A stretch of 64,000 nt of DNA from Bacillota bacterium (GTDB lineage Bacteria > Bacillota > Bacilli > Paenibacillales > Paenibacillaceae), in the NCBI GenBank assembly GCA_023460795.1, contig JAEWPC010000011.1:1-64000 (forward strand), in the 5' to 3' direction. The notes under the pieces are model-generated. The model did no database searches. It saw only the letters and a program-made list of their open reading frames with translations, and was not told where the DNA came from. A program made the translations under genes and the position numbers. This document shows positions 9,101 to 16,853 of this stretch, in pieces (the first letter of the stretch is position 1; every line of letters starts with the position of its first letter).

Positions 9101-9409
9101 GTCCCAATGGCTTCCATTATATTTCTTCACGGTCAATTTATTGCCGTGGTCAGAATCCTCGTACACCACATAAGGGGTTCCGCCGCTGTCGAATGCAACC
9201 ACGGGTTTTGAACTCTCTGACGCAAAAATCCCATCGCCTACGACTTGCCATTCATGGGTTGCAGTTATAGCTTCAGGATCTGTGTCGTTCGCATAGGCCG
9301 CTTGGCCAACACCCGTAAGGGGAATAAGAGACAGAATGAGCAGCAATACGATGCACGCCTTGCCTGCTCGCGACGGCCGCCAATGTACGCCTGATCTTCG
9401 AAGTTCCAT
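6161..9409 (-). CDS. large secreted repeat protein with fibronectin-III-like domains and C-terminal SLH anchor
   Basis: 1082 residues from the ATG at 9409, which has GAAAGG upstream and begins a classic signal peptide ending near 'GQAAYA'. Upstream in-frame codons add a second hydrophobic stretch and are less likely. The first ~430 residues contain about eight repeats of 50-60 residues with the pattern 'W..VG...........(I/L)A.D..G.PYV.Y.D', consistent with a beta-propeller. A region of invasin/Ig-like beta domains (about 440-660) and two fibronectin-type III-like domains (about 660-835, 'GLTNGTTYYFVVKA', 'GLTNGVTYSFTIKA') follow. Then come a Pro/Glu-rich linker and three SLH repeats (about 895-1082). 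It is probably a cell-surface binding or adhesion protein. Its ligand is unknown. Confidence 0.88.
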   Translation of the reverse strand: MELRRSGVHWRPSRAGKACIVLLLILSLIPLTGVGQAAYANDTDPEAITATHEWQVVGDGIFASESSKPVVAFDSGGTPYVVYEDSDHGNKLTVKKYNGSHWDTVGDPGFSTLVYGDFVSLVIDGNDIPYVLYSDKENNTGATVMKYDQDELGQLKWMTVGSPNFTQNGTYDTLKHLKLAIDRVGTPYVAYFSMNYEATPLNENGTFKINVKKYVTSSNSWVRVGSKSIGGRDGAFLDIAFDRSGSTDIPYVLYQDTQSNNARGTVKKYDSSSNSWVAVGNSTSTGYLWFASIAINGSGIPYIAFGDGGDSEKAYVKKLVGSSWETVGGAEVSEGAVSWPTMVLDGSDTPYVVYQDKGNYDPVTRSYSGGTYKSFVKKLEGSSWVTVGGGEISSSEAYAASIAFDGNDTPYVAYWDISNTVVVKKYAPIVKYTANASADTATPEVGADNEITLTVKNAVGDTDTTFNGAHDVTISGSAQALDGSYGSFNGTALTTGPNTIGIVFTNGVATANLKLNKAAAQTIGFSVAGVVTPETNFVSITPAAGSAVSMALSTDLIAPASNGGAFVRQPVVTLLDVYGNTSTGDNSTVVTASKQDSGEWTLTGTTTATASAGIAAFTDLGTTNVAEVTGARLAFDASGGLARITSQSVTLQSPGVVAPTVESVTAGDGHALLAWSDVLGSVTYAVYRRTDSEAYGDALATVTGSVYDATGLTNGTTYYFVVKALYPSGISAASNEVSATPRTVPSAPGDVTAVAGNGEATVSFTVPANGGSPITSYEVTAMPGNMTVTGTVSPITVTGLTNGVTYSFTIKAFNSAGSSTASDASDPVTPRAPSSGPPSSTPTVPYDPAPPETTDPETDPEQPPVDVFDRNLIDVANLVKRIETKIEEAKKANAELVFADIQGHWADKSIHIFAELRLIEGYGDGTFKPDGKITRAEFAVLLNRVFDIQGGDNTNAELKDIGNNWAKEAIRNLVAAGVIHGYGDGTFKPEKTITREEMVTMLSRVINFDNVAKDSSKGNFNDLAGSYAADEIIAGAQAGIINGKANGRFDAGSNASRAEAIQIILNALKLNPQVKALLDSIS

Positions 9410-9623
9410 ATACACACGCCTTTCGAGGTTATTATCAACGAGCGATCTCGTATGAAATAACTCCATCATAAACGTGCTTAATGAAAAAATAATGAAAGAC
9501 AGGCACGCGAAAAAACCCAAATCCGCGAAGGATAAGGGCTCGCAACTCTAAATGGAAAAAACAAATTCCGGAAGCGTATTAGCTGACGCCGATTGGTTCT
9601 TCATAAAGGACGGCAACCCACCT

Positions 9624-11300
9624 TTATTTCTTCACGATAAAGTTAGGTAGATTTTTTTCAAGATACTTCATTCTTTCCGAATAATCTAGTTTTGCATGAG
9701 TTTCCGAAAGTATATTGTTCGACGCTAACAAGTCATAAAATGATTTCAGCATCTGGGCTGAAATAGCGGAAGTAATCATCATTCTTTGACCGTCTACCAG
9801 AACAGAAGATATTTTTTCAGGCTGTATAAGTTCAATCTGTACGCCGTTCCTGTCGATTATGAAATACATCTCTTTAACATTTTCAAACACTAAATGTTTT
9901 ACTTCTGCCCCGTTTGCCAAGCGACTCTGGACTTCTTTCATTGAATAGCCCGGAATCGGATCATTTATCAGCAGCCATTTTGCAAAATCTTTTGCATCGA
10001 CTTCATCTGTATCATATTTTTTCCAAACCGCGCCATTATCTTTGCTTATCTGTATTGTGTTATCCATCGTGACACGAAGATATATTTCGTTGTCCATATA
10101 AACTGCACGATACTTTGAAGCCATAAGGCTGTCTATCAACTTCGGTACATCATATTTCTTGTTGAATGTTAAATCGTGCGGCATTAAATCTGTAGTGGTG
10201 GTACCTTGAGATAATGCGGGCACTATTTCGGTAGTGATGGCACCTTGATATAATGCGGGCACTATTTCGGCTGAAGGTTCGGCTATAGGATTGTCGACAC
10301 CCGTAGCAGATTCCGTTTTGTCCAATGCAGAAGTCGCAAAGATGACAACAACACAGGCTACAAGCCCAATAGCGAACAGCGTCGTGGCGATCGTGATTTT
10401 CTTGGTTTTCAAGATCGATATAATCCTTTCTTCGGTCGAGTTCTTGGAAAAGCTACTATTCATCGGCGACAAGCCGATTTTCTTTTCTTCCAACCGTACA
10501 AGCGCTCTAGCATAAGTAGGTTTCGTGTTTTCCCCAAATTTTCGTATGACTGTTTCATCACAGAATAGCTCGATATCGCGGTTGGCAAGAATATACATGA
10601 CCCATACAAAAGGATTGAACCAATGGACGCATACGCTAGTGGCAAGAATCCATTTTTTGAGTGTGTCGAATCGCTTGATGTGCGTAAATTCGTGGGTTAG
10701 GATAAACGCAAGCTGTTTCTCATCGTCATAATCTAAATTTTTCGGCAAGAGTACAACAGGCCGAAAAATACCGTATGTTAGCGGAGTTGAAATATGATCT
10801 AGTTGTCTGATTTGAACATCTCGCCATAACAAATTTGAATGCTTCCATTTTCTTATAAAATCGTTTCTAATAGGCACAGCCATTTTGTAGATTTTGCGAT
10901 ACCTTAAATGCGGAATGATAAAAAATAAAGCACATAACGTAAAACCAACTAACCACACCCATACAAAAGGCGATATTTGTGAAGCCGTCTTCAATGGCAT
11001 AATCGGCGCGGTCAGATGTTCTGTAATTGGTGGCATGATTACCGTAGTTCCATTATTAAATGTTGAACTTTCTGGCGTGGAAATCAATTTTGGCGCTGTA
11101 AACATTCTGCTTAAATGTTCCGCTGCCGTAAAAATACTAAATTGCGATTGAACTGAAACAGGTACAAGCAATTGAACTAATGCCACACCCCAAAGAAACA
11201 TAAAAGTCATTTTGGGCAGCTTGTGAATAAGCAAAGAACGTAAGAAAATAACTGCAAGAATAAAGACAGAAGCCGAGATACTTGTTTGAAGTAACGACAT
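9624..11300 (-). CDS. BlaR1/MecR1-type M56 metallopeptidase sensor
   Basis: 558 residues. The N-terminus has four predicted membrane helices and a cytoplasmic zinc peptidase site 'HEFTHIKR' (about residues 193-197 for HEFTH) with a downstream Glu/Asp-rich helix, as in BlaR1/MecR1. After a further helix near 310, the extracytoplasmic C-terminal region (about 330-558) is not the usual penicillin-binding sensor domain, since no STxK motif is visible, so the inducer need not be a beta-lactam. In the family, sensing triggers the peptidase and relieves BlaI repression. The gene starts 9 bp after the blaI-like stop, so the two form an operon. No beta-lactamase or other obvious target is adjacent. 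Confidence 0.87.
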   Translation of the reverse strand: MSLLQTSISASVFILAVIFLRSLLIHKLPKMTFMFLWGVALVQLLVPVSVQSQFSIFTAAEHLSRMFTAPKLISTPESSTFNNGTTVIMPPITEHLTAPIMPLKTASQISPFVWVWLVGFTLCALFFIIPHLRYRKIYKMAVPIRNDFIRKWKHSNLLWRDVQIRQLDHISTPLTYGIFRPVVLLPKNLDYDDEKQLAFILTHEFTHIKRFDTLKKWILATSVCVHWFNPFVWVMYILANRDIELFCDETVIRKFGENTKPTYARALVRLEEKKIGLSPMNSSFSKNSTEERIISILKTKKITIATTLFAIGLVACVVVIFATSALDKTESATGVDNPIAEPSAEIVPALYQGAITTEIVPALSQGTTTTDLMPHDLTFNKKYDVPKLIDSLMASKYRAVYMDNEIYLRVTMDNTIQISKDNGAVWKKYDTDEVDAKDFAKWLLINDPIPGYSMKEVQSRLANGAEVKHLVFENVKEMYFIIDRNGVQIELIQPEKISSVLVDGQRMMITSAISAQMLKSFYDLLASNNILSETHAKLDYSERMKYLEKNLPNFIVKK

Positions 11301-11309
11301 TCCCTCACC

Positions 11310-11663
11310 TCATTCCAAACTATCGATTAGACGTTTTAAGCGTTTTATTTCTTCCGTCGATAGTCGTTTCTGTCCCAACAATGAAGCAATCAGTCTGTCG
11401 GGGGCGCCATCATACATTTTATTTATCAGTTCCGTTGTTTCGTTTTCTTGAGCCTGCTCTCGTGTAACAACCGCATGGCAAACGAAATTAGGCTCATGCC
11501 GCTCGATCGCCCCTTTATCAAGGCATCTCTTGATGATGGTATACGTTGTTGTTTTACTCCAACCTACTTTTTCTTTTGCAATTTCTGCAATTCTCTTTGC
11601 GGGGGTATCGCCTTCTTTCCACAAGATTTCCATAATATTAAGCTCGCTATCGAATAACTTCAT
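11310..11663 (-). CDS. BlaI/MecI/CopY-family repressor
   Basis: 117 residues. It has a winged helix in the BlaI pattern ('LNIMEILWKEGDTPAKRIAEIAKEKVGWSKTTTYTIIKRCLDKG' region, not quoted further) followed by a short dimerisation helix pair. The ATG at 11663 gives the normal BlaI N-terminus. A TTG at 11669 is closer (7 nt) to a run of six G residues that may serve as ribosome site, so either start is possible. Two 18-bp palindromes with the TTCTAC/GTAGAA half-sites lie just upstream, consistent with autoregulation of this blaI-blaR1 pair. Confidence 0.9.
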   Translation of the reverse strand: MKLFDSELNIMEILWKEGDTPAKRIAEIAKEKVGWSKTTTYTIIKRCLDKGAIERHEPNFVCHAVVTREQAQENETTELINKMYDGAPDRLIASLLGQKRLSTEEIKRLKRLIDSLE

Positions 11664-11693
11664 AACCAAATGAAAGCCCCCCGTTTCTCCTCT

Positions 11694-11740
11694 GTTCTAC
11701 TCCAGTAGAACTCATTATTCACATTCTACTGAAGTAGAAT
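11694..11740. promoter_or_regulatory. two BlaI-type operators
   Basis: Two dyads, 11694-11711 (GTTCTACTCCAGTAGAAC) and 11723-11740 (ATTCTACTGAAGTAGAAT), share TTCTACT..AGTAGAA arms and lie 29 bp apart centre to centre, 31-77 bp upstream of the repressor start. Spacing near three helical turns fits cooperative binding of BlaI dimers. Confidence 0.8.
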
Positions 11741-11860
11741 TGATTTGTCGAGAAGATTCTGTAATTTTCTAACATCGTATTTTGTTATCAGTACTCGCGG
11801 CGCCGAGATGCCCCTACTCCCCCAACCCCATTGGTTTATTTTTGAAATTTAAGCTTCAAA

Positions 11861-11894
11861 AACGAAAAAGACGCCGATCGGATTGATCGACGCC
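11861..11894 (-). terminator. possible minus-strand terminator
   Basis: On the minus strand GGCGTCGATC pairs with GATCGGCGTC (two G-U pairs, loop of 5) and is followed by TTTTTCGTTTT. It would stop transcription entering the blaI region from the right, but no convincing minus-strand gene feeds into it. Confidence 0.5.
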
Positions 11895-12116
11895 TTTCTA
11901 CAGCGTACGGCTGCTTACTGCTCGTCCCACATTATTGAACAACAGAAGCTTCTTAATGCCGTAAAAGATGACTTGCAAGCCATAGCCAAGGATACCGTTA
12001 AAGCAGAAACGCTATTCGGTGTCGTTGAAGGCAAAGTCACAGAATCGCAAGGTGCAGTAGCGAAGGAATTGAAGCGGCTTGAAAAGCAAATTACAAAAGC
12101 ATTTGCGTCTGCTTAG
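11883..12116 (+). CDS. small unrecognised open frame, possibly a gene remnant
   Basis: 77 codons beginning at a TTG without a ribosome site. The second half is a charged, heptad-like helix ('VVEGKVTESQGAVAKELKR') that looks protein-like, while the first half overlaps a terminator-like hairpin. It could be the tail of a decayed gene whose 5' part is gone. No family is recognised. Confidence 0.25.
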   Translation: MIDAFLQRTAAYCSSHIIEQQKLLNAVKDDLQAIAKDTVKAETLFGVVEGKVTESQGAVAKELKRLEKQITKAFASA

Positions 12117-12194
12117 CCAACATCTAATTCACCAATAGGACTAACTGCCAGAGCTTTATAGGCTGCATTATTACCTCTGTGGAATGCAAAATTA

Positions 12195-12223
12195 AAGCCC
12201 AAGCGCCAATAGCGCCTGGGCTT
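12195..12223 (-). terminator. hairpin with minus-strand T tract
   Basis: A stem of AAGCCCAAGCGC and its near-complement with a 4-5 nt loop. The minus-strand product ends in CTTTAATTTT. It lies in a 460-bp stretch without genes, so it is a structural call only. Confidence 0.4.
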
Positions 12224-12267
12224 CGTCTAATAGGTAAATGTGGCTCCAATAAGTCTGTTGGAATTCA

Positions 12268-12309
12268 CGGAAGCCTTGATTTGACGGGCTTTTTGTCAAA
12301 TGGCTTCCG
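12268..12309. repeat. long inverted repeat upstream of an SLH gene
   Basis: CGGAAGCC and its complement flank a second matched pair, TTTGAC/GTCAAA, giving a 42-nt hairpin with a T-rich loop and a small bulge. It lies about 270 bp upstream of the SLH-esterase gene. It could be an untranslated-leader structure, a small RNA or a mobile-element end. The rest of 12117-12581 shows nothing else I can name. Confidence 0.5.
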
Positions 12310-12581
12310 ATCTTTTGGGCTGCAATCCGAGGACACCAGTTGATGTTTTACACACAGAGTCGGAGAGGTCTTTTTGTTAGGCAACCCTATATGCACACAG
12401 CCATATCATACGCCATATAAGGATTTTTCATATTAAACGGTAAATTAACTTTAATTATTTAAGTGCAATTTTTGGATACAAATTGTATCATATAGTTAGG
12501 CGCTTGCTACATTGGCAATGTGTCCCAATAAGGTGCCGGTAAACCATAGGCGCACCGAATCGAAAAAGGAGGATTTCATTA

Positions 12582-15500
12582 ATGTCAAAGCGGTTTCGCA
12601 AAATGCTCTCGTTCCTCTGTTGCTTGGTCATGTTGACATCGCTAACGCCTGTCAGCTTTGCCGCCGTCACCGACAACAGCAAGAACGTAAAAGCGAATGA
12701 CACCCCGACCGCCATGTTCGGAACTCCTGAGCTCGGGTCGAATGACCCGCTGTGGGCTCTGACAACGGAGCATCTCATCAACAAAAGCACTGTACCAGGT
12801 GACCCAAGACCGCATGCTACGGGCACAGCAAAGATCCTTTGGGACAATGACTACGTGTATGCTCGCGTAGCTGTAAAGGATAGGAATCTATATCGGGGAC
12901 CCGGTGCGGATCATACATACGACAGCATAGAGTTATATGTTGGCCCAGGATCCAACGGTTCGAACCAATGGCGCGTCAGTTCGACGGGCATATTGTCCGG
13001 GCAGTCCCATACGGACAGAGCCGCGTGGACCGAGATCACGAATACGGGATACATCGTAGAGATGAGAATCCCCAAAGGAAACCTGACCTTGGCGCCAGGC
13101 AAGCTTACCTTCGAGGTGTATATCAATAACTCAACGGCAAATGGCGGGGACCGCTATGAAGTCGTGTCCGCTTTCGGCACTCCGGACACGGGCTATGGCG
13201 GACATGCTGCATTCGCAGACAGCCTGGAGCTCATTGAAGCCGATGCAGCGGACACTAGATTCTCAATCACCACCCAGGTGGATACGGGCGGCCAACTCAC
13301 GCCGACGGCACCCGGCAATGTTCTGAGAGTAGACAGCGGCGAAGACTTAACATTCACGGTCACCCCTGATTACGGCAAGATTGTAGATGCCGTAACGGTA
13401 GACGGCAAGGCTGTGACGATAGCCGACGATGATACGTTTGCTCTAACGAATATTAGCGCTGATCATAAGATTCACGTGACGTTCATAGATGATCCAGCGG
13501 CTGATCAGTTTCCGTTCATCGTATGGAATGACAACTTTGCTAGCGGCGAGTACACGACGGCAGTCATCATTGACTTAGGCGAAGGGAGAAAAGCGTTAGC
13601 TTCCGAACTTCATCCGGACTTGTTCACCGTGTCGGCTAGAAACACGACCCTATTCGGTAACTCAATAGTCTATGAAGGAACGCGCAAGATCTCAAGAGTA
13701 TACGCCACTAACGAACCGAAGGTACGCGGCTATCTTGGCGAGGTAAGCCATTCGCCGGATTATCAAGACGGTCTGGCAAGCGGCCGATACATCGTCGTTG
13801 AATTCGAGTTCTATACAGAAGCAGGCGGTAGTACAACGCTGGATGGCAGCAGCAACTCGACAAGGCAGAATTACAACATTATTCAGAACGGCGATATCGT
13901 GCTAACGGAAGGCGCTCCGCTTAGCTACGCCGTCTTCAAACAGAATAATGTCGTGAATCCGATCCTTGACAAGTTTACCTCGCATACAAGCGACTCGGTC
14001 AATTACGCGCTCTATCTTCACAAGGATGCAGAAGGCGATGCGTTGCATGGAATGCCGCTATATGTCTATATTCACGGCATGGGACGCGGCGGTACAATGC
14101 CACAGTTCGACCAGAAAGCGTCTATGAAATCCGCTAACGGTTCGGTTGCTCTGATGAAGAAAATGGAAGTGGACCCTAACAAATATGCAAGCCATATTCT
14201 GAATATCTCCTACATTGGACTCTCTACTCCACTAGAAGAAGATGTTAAGAAGGTAATCGACGACTTAGTTGCCAACGGATTCGTAGATTCTAACCGGATT
14301 TATGTGGCGGGCTTCTCATGGGGCGCCGCGTATACGAACACCTTAATTAACGCCTACCCTGGCTTCTTCGCGGCAGGTGCGCCTATGGCCCCTGTATTCG
14401 GCTCGCCGGAAGCGAGCGATAATGAGGCCCACAGAGATCTGGCTTATTGGATGTTAATTAATGCCCATAATGTTGTTGAATCCTATCAGCCGAATCTAGA
14501 TAGCTTCATAACCACTAATATGCCGGTAATGACCAACGCAAGAGCTTCGAATTTCGAGAGCAACGAGGCTCTTACTTGGCCATACAATCAATATGATCAG
14601 GCAAGTCGGAGACCTAATCCGGACGACACTCCTGTCTTGCAAGACTATATTGCGCACGAGGTTGAAGCAGCGGTTCTCTACAACGAGATTACGATGAAGA
14701 ACCCGTTCACGGAGGAGACCTGGAGCATAGCTCCGATCGCACAGTCCCCTAACCTGCCGGCTTGGGACAATGACTACACAGACGTCTTTGATTGGATGTT
14801 CGCACAGAGTAAAGGATCGTCGAAGCCTACCTATACAGTGACCACTCCGCAGGGTAAGCCCGCGGTCACAGACACTAACGGCAATACTACCTTGCCTGGC
14901 GGAGGCATGATCACAACCAAGGTCGGAACGAAGCTTGAGGTGCCTGAAGGCACCACTATAAGCTCCAAAGATAAGGTGACCATCCCGGTAGACAAGAGCG
15001 CTGAAGTTACATTACCAGGCGACAAAGGCATATCGTTTAACATCCGTGAGCGTACAGAGCTTGCGATCAATGACAACACCCCTCTGGGCTTCATCGTGAT
15101 ATCGGGCAACCCTTTCAATGATGTCAACAAGGACGACTGGTTCAACATATACGTAAGATCCGTCTACACATTCGGTCTTTTCAACGGCACGACGTCCACG
15201 ACGTTCTCACCGGGAACCTCTATGACGCGCGCAATGGTCGTGCAGGTACTGGCCAATCTTGAGAACGTAGACCTTACCGACTACACGAATTCTCGCTTTA
15301 GCGACGTGGCGGACGGACAGTGGTACACTGCGGCAATCGAATGGGCGGCTGAAGCCGGCATAGTCAACGGTACAAGCGCAGATCTGTTTGATCCTGTTGC
15401 ATCGATTACACGCGAACAGATGCTAGTGATCCTGTTCAACTACATGAACTACAAGGGCTATAAGATTCCTCCAAGCCAAGCTCAGTCCTTCGCGGATGCA

Positions 15501-15659
15501 AGCGAGATCAGTTCATGGGCAGTGAAGGCCATTCAGGCGTTGCAGGGCATCGGCGTTGTAACAGGTAAGGGCAACAATAGCTTTGACCCTCAAGGTACCG
15601 CTACTCGTGCCGAAGCAGCAACCATCTTCGTAAGAGTTGTAGAAAATCTAACTAAGTAA
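12582..15659 (+). CDS. secreted esterase-like protein with CBM9-like N-terminus and C-terminal SLH anchor
   Basis: 1025 residues, with AAAGGAGG 8 nt before the ATG and a signal peptide ending near 'PVSFAA'. Residues about 45-220 resemble a CBM9-like sugar-binding fold ('ILWDNDYVYARVAVKD', 'DSIELYV'). An approximately 80-residue beta module and an approximately 130-residue linking domain follow. An alpha/beta-hydrolase domain comes next (about 455-740) with 'YVYIHGMGRGG' and the nucleophile elbow 'GFSWGAA' as in feruloyl-esterase/PHB-depolymerase-like enzymes. Three SLH repeats close the protein (about 845-1025). It is probably a wall-anchored hydrolase acting on plant polysaccharide decorations. 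The substrate is an inference. It is a single gene with its own terminator. Confidence 0.87.
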   Translation: MSKRFRKMLSFLCCLVMLTSLTPVSFAAVTDNSKNVKANDTPTAMFGTPELGSNDPLWALTTEHLINKSTVPGDPRPHATGTAKILWDNDYVYARVAVKDRNLYRGPGADHTYDSIELYVGPGSNGSNQWRVSSTGILSGQSHTDRAAWTEITNTGYIVEMRIPKGNLTLAPGKLTFEVYINNSTANGGDRYEVVSAFGTPDTGYGGHAAFADSLELIEADAADTRFSITTQVDTGGQLTPTAPGNVLRVDSGEDLTFTVTPDYGKIVDAVTVDGKAVTIADDDTFALTNISADHKIHVTFIDDPAADQFPFIVWNDNFASGEYTTAVIIDLGEGRKALASELHPDLFTVSARNTTLFGNSIVYEGTRKISRVYATNEPKVRGYLGEVSHSPDYQDGLASGRYIVVEFEFYTEAGGSTTLDGSSNSTRQNYNIIQNGDIVLTEGAPLSYAVFKQNNVVNPILDKFTSHTSDSVNYALYLHKDAEGDALHGMPLYVYIHGMGRGGTMPQFDQKASMKSANGSVALMKKMEVDPNKYASHILNISYIGLSTPLEEDVKKVIDDLVANGFVDSNRIYVAGFSWGAAYTNTLINAYPGFFAAGAPMAPVFGSPEASDNEAHRDLAYWMLINAHNVVESYQPNLDSFITTNMPVMTNARASNFESNEALTWPYNQYDQASRRPNPDDTPVLQDYIAHEVEAAVLYNEITMKNPFTEETWSIAPIAQSPNLPAWDNDYTDVFDWMFAQSKGSSKPTYTVTTPQGKPAVTDTNGNTTLPGGGMITTKVGTKLEVPEGTTISSKDKVTIPVDKSAEVTLPGDKGISFNIRERTELAINDNTPLGFIVISGNPFNDVNKDDWFNIYVRSVYTFGLFNGTTSTTFSPGTSMTRAMVVQVLANLENVDLTDYTNSRFSDVADGQWYTAAIEWAAEAGIVNGTSADLFDPVASITREQMLVILFNYMNYKGYKIPPSQAQSFADASEISSWAVKAIQALQGIGVVTGKGNNSFDPQGTATRAEAATIFVRVVENLTK

Positions 15660-15680
15660 CAAGTCTATACAGAGCACAAT

Positions 15681-15728
15681 AGACCCTTCTGGCGGGACAA
15701 TGTCCTGCCGGAAGAGTCTATTCTGTTC
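15681..15728 (+). terminator. rho-independent terminator
   Basis: An imperfect stem of about 18 bp (AGACCCTTCTGGCGGGAC with its partner) starts 22 bp after the SLH-esterase stop and is followed by ATTCTGTTCTT. Confidence 0.7.
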
Positions 15729-15824
15729 TTATCTATAAGTACTATATCCTTCATCTAGATTAGAAACATAATCACACGAAATGACTGCTGTCCGGTCAAC
15801 TCTGCTTCCAGACAGATCGATCAT

Positions 15825-16433
15825 TCACGAAGGAAAGCTAATGAACAAATCTATTAATTCACGAAGGATAACTTCCTGATATTCGTTGCTAACTTGATAG
15901 AGATCTCCGATCTCCCGATATGTCTGGTTCAGTTTCTCCTTATAATCGGCTGCCTGTTTATTGGGATTGTTCTTTTTAAACCGATCCATAACAGCCTGAA
16001 TATAGGCTGGACGAGCTCCCCACCTGCCTAGAACATCTCCGGTCGCATTCAAGAAAATCGCGATCGGCTGATTCCTAACACCGTCCGTGAGAAAGAGATC
16101 CATGGTTTCCAAATGCTCTTCCATGGGCAACACTTCAGTTGAAATGCGGCTCTGCTCCATCACTCGAAAAAGTAAGGGGACGTTCCAGATGACATCAGGG
16201 CACCAATCTGTACACAGAATCAAACAGTGCAGGTCGGAGCGATTATTTAAAGCGGTAAAAAATACTTTCTGATCTTCTTGCGCCAATGTAAAATTCTCGT
16301 AAACGGAGATGAACCGCTCTTTGGTATTCTTGATATTACTGATTTCCATCGTCCGATTCTGCATTCCATCTATGAATTGTTGAGGTGAAATCCCTTGACC
16401 GATTTTGTGCTTTAAGTTCAATCGCGCTTCCAT
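15825..16433 (-). CDS. thioredoxin-like protein with a single active-site cysteine
   Basis: 202 residues from the ATG at 16433 (GAAGAGGAAG upstream; alternatives at 16454 and further up are possible). The central 'LILCTDWCPDVIWNVP' matches the thioredoxin-like family in which WCPD replaces WCxxC, followed by a cis-Pro-type segment ('NQPIAIFLN') and a conserved 'GRWGARP'. Only one cysteine of the usual pair is present in the motif, although another Cys lies three residues before it. It may be a monothiol reductase or a redox-inactive relative. It lies alone, convergent with the SLH-esterase gene. Confidence 0.75.
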   Translation of the reverse strand: MEARLNLKHKIGQGISPQQFIDGMQNRTMEISNIKNTKERFISVYENFTLAQEDQKVFFTALNNRSDLHCLILCTDWCPDVIWNVPLLFRVMEQSRISTEVLPMEEHLETMDLFLTDGVRNQPIAIFLNATGDVLGRWGARPAYIQAVMDRFKKNNPNKQAADYKEKLNQTYREIGDLYQVSNEYQEVILRELIDLFISFPS

Positions 16434-16488
16434 TTCTTCACGCTTCCTCTTCATTATTTTGGGGATACGGCGGCAATAATACATACGC

Positions 16489-16656
16489 TTACGACATATG
16501 TCTTAATACACTCGCAATCGCCTTGACTCCCTCTAATATGTTTATTTCCTCCACATTGCCAAACCCCATAATAAGTCGATCTTCGTACCTTCCTTTAACG
16601 ATGGTGTATCTTTCAGCATGGTCTCCGAATTCGGTTGCTCCATCTCCTATCCACAC
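16489..16656 (-). pseudogene. C-terminal remnant of a MocR/PdxR-type regulator
   Basis: An open minus frame of 55 codons ends in a stop at 16489 and reads '...YEDRLIMGFGNVEEINILEGVKAIASVL'. This resembles the last part of GntR-aminotransferase (MocR) regulators ('GF..(L/V).EE.I..G...LA'). No start codon, ribosome site or N-terminal domain exists: the frame loses similarity at 16656, where another fragment begins on the other strand. Confidence 0.5.
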
Positions 16657-16658
16657 TG

Positions 16659-16799
16659 AGCGCGAAATTCGGCATCAATAATGACGGATATGCGTTAATC
16701 GATCTGCCCCTCTCGCATCAAGAGATTGCCAATATGCTCGGTGCCAGCCGGGAAGCGGTCAGTGGCATGATGAGCGAGCTTGCCAAGGAGGGGATATAG
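16659..16799 (+). pseudogene. C-terminal remnant of a Crp/Fnr-family regulator
   Basis: The plus frame encodes 'LIDLPLSHQEIANMLGASR' plus 'EAVSGMMSELAKEGI' and then TAG. This is the Crp-type helix-turn-helix ('L(S/T).(Q/E)(E/D)(I/L)A.(M/L)(L/I)G.(S/T)RE.VSR') with the usual preceding 'FG....G..IDLPLS'. The cNMP-binding half is absent and the frame stops just after the recognition helix, where functional relatives continue for 10-15 residues. It abuts the MocR remnant. Confidence 0.75.
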
Positions 16800-16802
16800 A
16801 AG

Positions 16803-16824
16803 AAGAGAGCCAACTGGCTCTCCC
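16803..16824 (-). terminator. terminator candidate of the DNRLRE/SLH gene
   Basis: GAGAGCCA pairs with TGGCTCTC across a very short loop, 30 bp after the stop at 16854. The minus strand continues TTCTTCT, so the T tract is weak. Confidence 0.45.
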
Positions 16825-16853
16825 TCTGTAACGCTACTTTGTAATTTAGATAA

